From positions 62,001 through 126,000 of the forward strand of contig JAJDUK010000047.1 in NCBI GenBank assembly GCA_022826665.1: a stretch of 64,000 nucleotides of DNA, written 5' to 3'. The DNA is from Alphaproteobacteria bacterium. GTDB taxonomy: Bacteria; Pseudomonadota; Alphaproteobacteria; UBA828. Positions 57,523 through 64,000 of the stretch are shown piece after piece (within the stretch, counting starts at the first letter, position 1; every line of letters begins with the position of its first letter). The notes under the pieces are model-generated. The model saw only the letters and a list, made by a program, of their open reading frames with translations, was not told the origin of the DNA and ran no database searches. A program made the position numbers and the translations under genes.

Positions 57523-59424
57523 CTACCGCTCGCCGCGATTGCCGAAGAGCATCGTGATGTTGATGCGCCGGTTCTCGTAACCGGGGCGGAAGTCGAGATC
57601 GTCCGTGCGGTGGAAGAGATCGGAGTCGAAGATCACCACGCGGTTCCGCCGATAGGGCACCGTCACCGGCTCGTCGCCGGCTTCCTCCAGGAACTGCGCC
57701 ATACGGGCGCTGTCGGCATTATAGGTGCGGAAGGCCCAGTCCGACGGCGCGTGCGCCTTGTGGACCACCAGCCCACCGGAGGCCGGATTGCGGTTGGCCT
57801 CATCGGGCGCCACCCAGAAGTTGACGTTGACTGCCGCGAAGTCGGCGTGGGTGGCGATTCCCTGCAACCTGGAATCGTACTTGTAGGCCCAGAGCTGTTC
57901 CAGCCGATGGGGTCCGAAGATGCCTGGGAGGCTCGCGCGCAACTCGTCCGCGATCTGGAGCGCGAGCCCAGTGCCGAAGCCGTCCACTAGATAGGCGCCA
58001 AGGTAGCCGCGCTTCACCTGATACCAGACCGTCGCATCGAGGCAGAAGTGCCACAGCCGCTCCAGCGCATCCGCTGTCAGGAAGTCGTCGACGACCACGA
58101 GATTAGGCGTGCTCTCGCGGTAAGCCTGCTCAACAGCTGCCGTGTCGAGATCGGGGTTGAGGGCGCCGTCGGCTGCGGCCGGGGCCTCGGGGAGATAGAG
58201 CGGGCGGTTGTAGGCCGCCGCGATGCGCCGCCACTCCCGCTCGTCGAGCGCAATCGGCTCGTCCCGCGACACATCGGGAGGCAGCGCGGCAAGCACCTGC
58301 TCGTAAGTATCGGCGACCTTGCCGAATGAGGGATCGATGCGGCCTTCGGCGCAGAGCCGGCGGATCTGCTCGGCGTCGTGCTGCAGCTTGAACGGAGCAA
58401 CCGGGACTGCTGGCCGTTCGTCCCGCTGGGTCAGCAGGGCAGGTGTCAGCGGCGGGCCGTGGCGGCGCTCGGCCGCGCGGCCGAAGCAGCCGAGAGCCGC
58501 GTCAGCGTCGCCGCGGGCCACGTGAACCATGCCGAGATTGGCGCGGTAGGTCGCGTTCTCCGGCTTCAGCTCAAGTGCACGCTCCAGGCTCGCGACCGCC
58601 TCGTCTTCGCGGCCGAGGCGCTTGAGGGCGTTGCCGAGATTGGCATGCGCCGCCGCGTACGCGGGATCGAGGGCGATGGCTTCGCGATAGGCGGCCTCCG
58701 CCTCCGCCACGCGGTGGAGGTCCTGCAGCACGTTGCCAAGGTTGGCGTGCGCTGCGGCAAGCTGCGGATCGAGGTCGATCGCGCGGCGGAGGCTGGCCTC
58801 GGCCTCCTCCAACGCGCCGACCGCCTGCAATGCGTTGCCGAGGTCGGAACGCACGCTCGCCGCATTCTCGTTGAGCGCGACCGCCCGCTTGAGCGCGTCG
58901 ACTGCGTCCTGGGCCCGGCCGAGCTCCAATAGGGCGAGGCCAAGCTCCGACTGCGCCGACCCGTGATCGGGGCGGATCGCGAGCGCCTTCTCGAGCCACT
59001 CGACCGCGTCGACCGGCCGGCCCGCAGCACGCAACGCGTGACCGAAGTTGTAGCGGATGTCGGCGTTGCTCTTGTCGAAGGCGGCGGCGCGCCGGTAGTG
59101 CGCCTCGGCCTCGTCGAAGCGGCCCAGGCCATTGAAGACATTGGCGAGATCGTTCAGGAAGCCGGCGTTGCGCGGCGTCCGGCGCGCGGCCTTTGTCAGC
59201 AGCGGCAGCGCCTCCTCGAGCCGGCCCGCCTGGGCATGGAGCACGCCGAAGAGATGCAACGCATCCGCATGGCCGGGACTCTGGCGCAGGACCCGCTGGT
59301 AGAGCGCCGCAGCCGCCTCCACCCGACCCGCGCGATGATGGGCGAGCGCGGCCCGAAGCATGTCGTCGACCGGGCCGGCGCTACCGCTCTGTCCCATGGC
59401 CCGCCGTCGTTCGCGTCGGGTCAT
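57523..59424 (-). CDS. TPR protein with C-terminal 2-oxoglutarate-Fe(II) oxygenase-like domain
   Basis: Residues about 20-330 form an array of tetratricopeptide repeats of the Y..A..L.P....A..NLG type. After a linker, a C-terminal region of about 200 residues has the Fe(II) triad His526-x-Asp528 and His605, plus Arg619/Arg620 at the 2-oxoglutarate position. VVIFDSDLFHRTD and ENRRINI are family blocks. It is probably a hydroxylase that binds its protein partner through the TPRs. The target is unknown. It lies 50 bp after the sugar-type ABC ATPase and 44 bp before puuA. The start could be ATG 59397 instead of 59424. Confidence 0.82.
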   Translation of the reverse strand: MTRRERRRAMGQSGSAGPVDDMLRAALAHHRAGRVEAAAALYQRVLRQSPGHADALHLFGVLHAQAGRLEEALPLLTKAARRTPRNAGFLNDLANVFNGLGRFDEAEAHYRRAAAFDKSNADIRYNFGHALRAAGRPVDAVEWLEKALAIRPDHGSAQSELGLALLELGRAQDAVDALKRAVALNENAASVRSDLGNALQAVGALEEAEASLRRAIDLDPQLAAAHANLGNVLQDLHRVAEAEAAYREAIALDPAYAAAHANLGNALKRLGREDEAVASLERALELKPENATYRANLGMVHVARGDADAALGCFGRAAERRHGPPLTPALLTQRDERPAVPVAPFKLQHDAEQIRRLCAEGRIDPSFGKVADTYEQVLAALPPDVSRDEPIALDEREWRRIAAAYNRPLYLPEAPAAADGALNPDLDTAAVEQAYRESTPNLVVVDDFLTADALERLWHFCLDATVWYQVKRGYLGAYLVDGFGTGLALQIADELRASLPGIFGPHRLEQLWAYKYDSRLQGIATHADFAAVNVNFWVAPDEANRNPASGGLVVHKAHAPSDWAFRTYNADSARMAQFLEEAGDEPVTVPYRRNRVVIFDSDLFHRTDDLDFRPGYENRRINITMLFGNRGER

Positions 59425-59473
59425 GGCGTCGTCATGGGAGTTGGAATATCCGGGCCCGTCGCCGGGCGAACGC

Positions 59474-60559
59474 TTATCCCGCCGCGTTCAGAGCGAGCCC
59501 GGATTCGGCGTCGAAGAGCGTGATGCGGTTCGCGCGTAGAGCGAGACCCACCCGAGCGCCGATAGAGACCGGCTCGTGCACGTCCATGCTCGCCGCCACG
59601 TATTCGCGGTTGACCAGCAGGCTGTCGGCACCGTCGAGCGTGATGAACGCGATGATGACGCCGCCGTAAGATTCGGTGAACTCGATAGTCCCGTCGATGA
59701 GGCCCTCGCCCGGCGGATGCAGGATCACGTCCTCGGGCCGGATGCCGAGGACGATTGACCCGCTGCCTTCGGCGCTTGCGCCTTCGAGCAAACGATCGGC
59801 GACCGTGACCCTGCCCTCACTGAGCTCGCCCTGCAGGAAGTTGATGCCGGGGCTGCCGATGAAGTCGGCGACGAACATGTTGGCCGGGCGCTCGTAGATC
59901 GTGACCGGATCAGCCACCTGCTGGACCTCGCCCTTGTTGAGCACGGCCACGCGGTCGGAGAGGATCAGCGCCTCGGCCTGGTCGTGGGTCACGTAGATCG
60001 TCGTGACCTTGTAGGCCTGATGGAGACGCTTGAGCTCGGTCCGCATATGCTCGCGCAGCTTGAGGTCGAGGTTGGAGAGCGGCTCGTCCATCAGATAGCA
60101 GGCGGGGCTACGCACCATGGCCCGGCCGAGAGCGACGCGCTGGCGCTCGCCGCCGGAGAGCTTTGCAGGCTTGCGCTCGAGCAGCGTCTCGATATTGAGC
60201 AGCTGCGCCGTTTCTCGTGCCTTCTGCACCGCCTCGGCCTTGGACATGCCGGCGACAGTGAGGCCGAGGGTCATGTTCTGAAGCGCGGTCATGTGCGGAT
60301 AGAGCGCGTAGGTCTGGAAGACCATCGCCACGTCGCGATCGCCCGGATTGACGTTGGTGACGTCGCGCTCCCCGATCGCGATGGAACCCTCAGTCGGCTC
60401 TTCCAGTCCCGCGATCAGGCGTAGCGTCGTGGTCTTGCCGCATCCCGACGGCCCGAGCAGGGTCAGGAACTCGCCCTTGGCAATGTCGAGGTCGATGCCC
60501 TTGACGGCCTCGGTGCCGTCTCGAAAGCGTTTTACCAATCCCCTGAGCGTGACGTTCAT
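59474..60559 (-). CDS. Sugar-type ABC transporter ATPase (UgpC/MsmK/MalK family)
   Basis: This 361-residue ATPase has Walker A GPSGCGKT (36-43), a TFALYPHMTALQNM-type Q-loop region, LSGGERQRVALGRA and the CYLMDEPLSNLDLKLR Walker B. A TOBE/OB C-terminal domain follows. It is the third core component after the two permeases (8 bp gap) and serves the sugar-type uptake system. Confidence 0.93.
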   Translation of the reverse strand: MNVTLRGLVKRFRDGTEAVKGIDLDIAKGEFLTLLGPSGCGKTTTLRLIAGLEEPTEGSIAIGERDVTNVNPGDRDVAMVFQTYALYPHMTALQNMTLGLTVAGMSKAEAVQKARETAQLLNIETLLERKPAKLSGGERQRVALGRAMVRSPACYLMDEPLSNLDLKLREHMRTELKRLHQAYKVTTIYVTHDQAEALILSDRVAVLNKGEVQQVADPVTIYERPANMFVADFIGSPGINFLQGELSEGRVTVADRLLEGASAEGSGSIVLGIRPEDVILHPPGEGLIDGTIEFTESYGGVIIAFITLDGADSLLVNREYVAASMDVHEPVSIGARVGLALRANRITLFDAESGLALNAAG

Positions 60560-60566
60560 GGCGGCC

Positions 60567-61385
60567 CTATTTCACCGCGCCGAGCGCAAGGCCGCGCGCG
60601 ATGTGTCGCTGGAGGAGGAACACGACGGCGATCATGGGCAATAGCTGTATCACCGCGCCGGCGCTGAGCGAACCCCACAATACGTTGTAGAGGTCGATGG
60701 TTTTTTGCAGCGCAACCGGCATCGTCGTCGCCTTGTCGTAGGTGAGGAACAGCGCATAGAGATATTCGTTCCAACTGAAGACGAAGGTGAAGATGGCCGT
60801 GACCGCGATACCGGGCGCGGCCATCGGCAGAATTAATCGGAAGATGATCTGCAGCCAGCCCAGCCCATCGAGCCGCGCCGCCTCCTCCACCTCCTTCGGC
60901 AAATCGAGCAGGAATCCGCGCAGAATCCAGACCGCGAACGGTAATCCGAAGGCGACATAGACGACAATCAGCACGATTTGCGTGTCGATCAAACCGAACC
61001 AGTTGGCCATCTTGAAGTAGGGCAGCACGACGACCACCCCGGGCATAAATCGCAATGAGAGTATGACAAGGGCCCAGGTATCGCCCCCCATGAGCCCCAT
61101 GCGCGCAACCGCGTAAGCCGCAGGCAGCGCCAAAATCATCACGATCAGGGTCGAAACGCCGACCGTAATCAGGCTGTTCAAAATCGCCCGGTCGAAGAGG
61201 AAGCGATCGAAGATTTCGACATAGTGCTCGCCGGTCGGCTCGAACGAGTAGAAGGTGGGCGTCGGGGCATTGATGACGTTGGTGGGCTTCACCGAGGTGA
61301 GCGCCACCCACAGCACCGGAATCAGCCAGACGACGACGACGAGCACCGCGAGGATATTGATCGCGCGCGTGTAGACCGACGACAT
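60567..61385 (-). CDS. Sugar-type ABC transporter permease (MalG/UgpE-like)
   Basis: This 272-residue permease has an N-terminal helix, then six helices in the MalG pattern, with the EAA loop (EEAARLDGLGWLQIIFRLILP) near 168-188. The opening VVVVWLIPVLWVALTSVKP is characteristic. Its ATG overlaps the stop of the other permease. Substrate not readable. Confidence 0.93.
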   Translation of the reverse strand: MSSVYTRAINILAVLVVVVWLIPVLWVALTSVKPTNVINAPTPTFYSFEPTGEHYVEIFDRFLFDRAILNSLITVGVSTLIVMILALPAAYAVARMGLMGGDTWALVILSLRFMPGVVVVLPYFKMANWFGLIDTQIVLIVVYVAFGLPFAVWILRGFLLDLPKEVEEAARLDGLGWLQIIFRLILPMAAPGIAVTAIFTFVFSWNEYLYALFLTYDKATTMPVALQKTIDLYNVLWGSLSAGAVIQLLPMIAVVFLLQRHIARGLALGAVK

Positions 61386-62350
61386 CAGGGTTGGTCAGCG
61401 GCGCGCGCCGCCTTCTCCGTTCGGTAGAGCGTGTTGAGGAAGGCAAGCACGACGATGTTGATCAGGATCAGGATGAGGAAGCCATAGGCCGCCATCAGGC
61501 CGAGATGGCCCTGCTCGAAGATGGTGTAGTCATAGACGCTGGCCATCAGCGTCGACGACCCCGGCCCGCCCTTGGTCATGATGAAGTTGAGATCGAAGAT
61601 GCGGATCGAATCCACGAGCCGGATCAGGATTACCACCATGATCACCGGGCGGATCAGCGGGATCACGATGCGCGTATAGAAGGTGACGCCGCGTACCCGG
61701 TCGAGCCGCGCGGCCTCCGTGATCTCCGGCGAGATGCTCTGCATGCCGGCGAGTAGGATCAGCGCGATGAAGGGCGTCCACTGCCAGCAGTCGACCAACA
61801 TCAGCGTCATCAGCGCCGTATCCTTGTGCGAGAGCCAGGTCCACTTCTCGAGGCCGAAGCCGGTATTGAGGATCCAGTTGGCGAGGCCAGAGACCGGCTC
61901 AAAGATGAAGCGCCAGGTAAGCCCCATGGCGATCGGCGAGATGAACACCGGAATGATAATGAGCGTGCGCAGGAGGCCCGCGCCCTGCATCTTTCGGTCG
62001 AGCAGGACTGCGAGGAAGAAGCCGAGGACCATCTGGATCGAAACAACGACGACCGCCCATATCACCGTGAGCTCGATGCTGTTCCAGAAGCGGCGGTCCT
62101 CAAACAGGTCGTTGTAGTTGCGCCAGCCGACGAAGCGCGCCACGTCCGGGTTGTAAAGCGGGTCGACCTTGAAGGAGAGCGTGCCTGAGAAGATCAGGGG
62201 GAAAATTGCGAGCGCGAGCAGGACAATGACGCAAGGCGCGAGCAGCAGGTAGGCCGTGCGCCGCTGCTGCCGAGCGACGGCGCCGGGTCGCCCCTGTCGA
62301 GGCGGCCCGGCCGCTCGGGACGGCCGGGCCTCGACGGTAAGAGCGGTCAT
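61385..62350 (-). CDS. Sugar-type ABC transporter permease (MalF/UgpA-like)
   Basis: This 321-residue permease has a basic N-terminal segment, then the TAYLLLAPCVIVLLALAIFP helix typical of MalF/UgpA. The EAA-type loop TEAARLDRVRGVTFYTRIVIP is near 208-228. It overlaps the second permease by one base and starts 40 bp after the solute-binding protein. Confidence 0.93.
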   Translation of the reverse strand: MTALTVEARPSRAAGPPRQGRPGAVARQQRRTAYLLLAPCVIVLLALAIFPLIFSGTLSFKVDPLYNPDVARFVGWRNYNDLFEDRRFWNSIELTVIWAVVVVSIQMVLGFFLAVLLDRKMQGAGLLRTLIIIPVFISPIAMGLTWRFIFEPVSGLANWILNTGFGLEKWTWLSHKDTALMTLMLVDCWQWTPFIALILLAGMQSISPEITEAARLDRVRGVTFYTRIVIPLIRPVIMVVILIRLVDSIRIFDLNFIMTKGGPGSSTLMASVYDYTIFEQGHLGLMAAYGFLILILINIVVLAFLNTLYRTEKAARAADQP

Positions 62351-62390
62351 GCCCGAGGCTCCGAGGAGCCCCTGGCCCTACACGCTGCGG

Positions 62391-63815
62391 CTAGACGTAG
62401 CCGCTGTCCTCCATGATGCGCTGGGTCCGCTTCTCCATGGCGGCGAGCGCATCCTCGATACTCTGCTCCTCGTTGACCGCGTCGGCGACCTCCTCGCCCA
62501 TGGCACCCATGATGGCGTAGGCCTCCGGTATCACCGGCGCGTTCACCACGCAGACCGGATAGGCCTTCATGAGGCCCACAAAGAAGGGCTTGCGGTCGGA
62601 CCAGCGGCTGAGCGTGGAACGCCGCGAGAGCTGGCCGCCGGCCCCCACGATCGCATCCGCGATCAGGGAACTGCCGCCCAGATCCTCGTTGTCGCCCGAG
62701 TTGAGGAACTTGATCCAGGCGAACGCGGTCTCGCGATTGCCGCCCCAGGTCGGCATGAACTGACCGAACCCGCCGGTAAGCGCGCGGTGCCCGCCCTTTT
62801 CCCCGGTGCCTCTCGGCGAGAGATCCATGTGCCAGTGCTCGTGCAGGTCGGTGTACGTCGGGTCGTTGAGCACCGCCGTGCCCCAGGTCAGCGGGCTGTA
62901 GAGCGCCGTGCCCTGGGCGAACACCAGGTTCACTTCGTCCTCGCCGGCGTTGGCGGAGACCGGATGGGCGTATTTCTGGAGATCGACCAGCACCTTGAGC
63001 GCCTGGTAGCCCTCCTCGGTGTTGATCGCCACTGTCCAGTCCTCGGCGACCTCGTCCACGAAGACATCGCCGCCCATGCTGCGCAGAGATCCGTAATACT
63101 GGTAGCCGGCCCAGAAATTGCGCGCCATTGCCGCGCAATAGGCGTAGCGCTCGTTGGCCGGGTCGTGGATCTCCTTGCAGGCGTCGATCACGTCGTCCCA
63201 GGTCTCCGGCACCGGGATGCCGGCGCTCTCGAAGACGTCCTTGCGATAGAAGGTCATCATCGCGTTGCCGTCCGGCGCCAGCGCTGCGATGTAGCCTGGC
63301 GGTGCCGGCCCCTTGGGCAGGTTCCACATGTGCCGGTAGGCCTCCGGCACATCCTGCTCGTAGTCCGCGAGCCAGTCCGGGAACGGCTCCAAGTAGGGGC
63401 CGAGGTCGGTCAGCGCGCCCATCGCGTCGAGGGCTGCGAACTGGGCGTGGTCCTGCGTGATGACGTCGAAGGCGTCGCTCTTGGACCGCATGTAGGTGTT
63501 GATCTGGGTCAGCGCCTCGCTCATCGGCTTGGAGACGACCTCCAGCTCGACGTTGGGGAACACCTTGTCGAAGAGCGGCTTGACCGCCCTCAAGGAGTTC
63601 GCGAGTCGTTTGCCGGACGACGCAAAGTGAACGATGGTGCCGCCGACGTCGGCATGCACCTCGCTCGGCACGAACTGTGCCGCAAGCGTCGCGCCGAGCG
63701 CGGTCGCAGCCGAGGCCTTGAGCACCTGGCGGCGGGTCAGCTCCCGCTCGCGAAAGTGCTTGATGCGCTTCATCGCGCTGTCGTAGGCCCTGCTATCGTG
63801 ATCTGAATTCCGCAT
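62391..63815 (-). CDS. Family-1 sugar-type solute-binding protein with Tat-like signal
   Basis: This 474-residue periplasmic protein begins with about 25 charged residues, then TRRQVLK and a hydrophobic stretch ending SEVHA near residue 54. The twin arginine and hydrophobic core suggest Tat export. The mature part is a family-1 binding protein (VPETWDDVIDACKEI, MPTWGGNRETAFAWIKF). A GGGGAGG ribosome site lies 5 nt before ATG 63815. It heads the transporter operon. A carbohydrate or polyol is likely; the site does not say which. Confidence 0.9.
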   Translation of the reverse strand: MRNSDHDSRAYDSAMKRIKHFRERELTRRQVLKASAATALGATLAAQFVPSEVHADVGGTIVHFASSGKRLANSLRAVKPLFDKVFPNVELEVVSKPMSEALTQINTYMRSKSDAFDVITQDHAQFAALDAMGALTDLGPYLEPFPDWLADYEQDVPEAYRHMWNLPKGPAPPGYIAALAPDGNAMMTFYRKDVFESAGIPVPETWDDVIDACKEIHDPANERYAYCAAMARNFWAGYQYYGSLRSMGGDVFVDEVAEDWTVAINTEEGYQALKVLVDLQKYAHPVSANAGEDEVNLVFAQGTALYSPLTWGTAVLNDPTYTDLHEHWHMDLSPRGTGEKGGHRALTGGFGQFMPTWGGNRETAFAWIKFLNSGDNEDLGGSSLIADAIVGAGGQLSRRSTLSRWSDRKPFFVGLMKAYPVCVVNAPVIPEAYAIMGAMGEEVADAVNEEQSIEDALAAMEKRTQRIMEDSGYV

Positions 63816-63844
63816 ATGCGCCTCCCCTAGGGTGTCTGCATCAG

Positions 63845-63868
63845 GCAGATGGAAGCCTCCCCATCTGC
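63845..63868 (-). promoter_or_regulatory. Perfect 8-bp inverted repeat upstream of the sugar-type binding protein
   Basis: GCAGATGG (63845-63852) and CCATCTGC (63861-63868) are exact arms with an 8-nt spacer, 30 bp before the operon start codon. The position and symmetry suit an operator or a leader hairpin. An A-run follows on the plus strand, so it is not a plus-strand terminator. Nothing else was recognised between 63869 and the window end. Confidence 0.5.
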
Positions 63869-64000
63869 AAAAACGCTAGCACGGATGACTCACCAGGGTC
63901 ACGGCCTGCGTTCTCGTCCAAGCGCGTCTGTCCTTTCCGCACGCGGCGTGTAGACTGCGCGCCGGCACGCACCTTCACGATTCGGGAGCAAGGCCTTGTT

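Overview
The window is about 68% GC by eye and reads as a chromosome segment of an alphaproteobacterium, probably Rhodospirillales-like. The evidence is the gene order (msbA, DUF374 acyltransferase, waaA, lpxK, lauroyl-type acyltransferase, then rplU-rpmA-obgE-proB-proA-nadD-rsfS-rlmH), small families typical of the class (DUF1244, DUF2244, UbiK, DUF1636) and a long-tailed L21. No rRNA, tRNA, CRISPR array, transposase or integrase was seen.

Layout. 1-1594 (minus): molybdenum hydroxylase in the order FAD, 2Fe-2S, molybdopterin subunit, the last cut by the window edge. 1803-6957: one-chain methylmalonyl-CoA mutase, an Atm1-type ABC exporter and the mutase chaperone MeaB. 7378-15772: acyl-CoA degradation genes (thiolase, two acyl-CoA dehydrogenases including an AidB-like one, SDR, hydrolase) with DUF1989, HCCA-isomerase-like, glutaredoxin-DinB and DUF1636 proteins. 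15782-20914: DUF2244, a Braun-type alanine-rich lipoprotein facing an L,D-transpeptidase, the packed run cysK-alaX-sseA-ldt, and a double CDGSH protein. 20941-25488: orphan lipoprotein, cupin, two tandem Baeyer-Villiger-type monooxygenases. 25555-28284: amino-sugar-type cassette (ROK kinase, NagB-like isomerase, Gfo/Idh/MocA oxidoreductase). 28357-32969: DUF1244, ubiK, mobA, an acyl-CoA dehydrogenase, msrA, pmbA. 33082-38772: lipid A/Kdo genes. 38867-44904: ribosome, proline, NAD and ribosome-maturation genes. 44921-47505 (minus): etfB-etfA-hydroxyacyl-CoA dehydrogenase. 47742-49485: luciferase-like oxidoreductase and a ketopentenoate-hydratase-type protein. 49585-57478: polyamine ABC transporter and glutamylpolyamine-type enzymes, separated by a distinctly AT-rich patch with one HNH-like gene. 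57523-63815 (minus): sugar-type ABC transporter followed by a TPR/2-oxoglutarate-oxygenase fusion.

How they work together. The mutase module, thiolase, acyl-CoA dehydrogenases, hydroxyacyl-CoA dehydrogenase and ETF form a fatty/branched acyl-CoA catabolic theme. MobA could supply modified molybdenum cofactor in this cell, but the link to the Mo hydroxylase at the edge is only inferred. The polyamine transporter and glutamylpolyamine enzymes would import and oxidise putrescine-like amines.

Most notable: (1) an lpp-like gene ending in Arg-Lys placed tail to tail with an L,D-transpeptidase; (2) two genes, rsfS and the luciferase-like oxidoreductase, whose conserved coding extends upstream of any ATG/GTG/TTG and which have near-cognate codons (ATA, CTG) at ideal distance from strong Shine-Dalgarno sites; (3) an AT-rich island carrying an uncharacterised HNH-like protein; (4) L21 with a bipartite basic/acidic tail; (5) a glutaredoxin-DinB fusion. 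I found no clear candidate for a large, wholly new multigene system.
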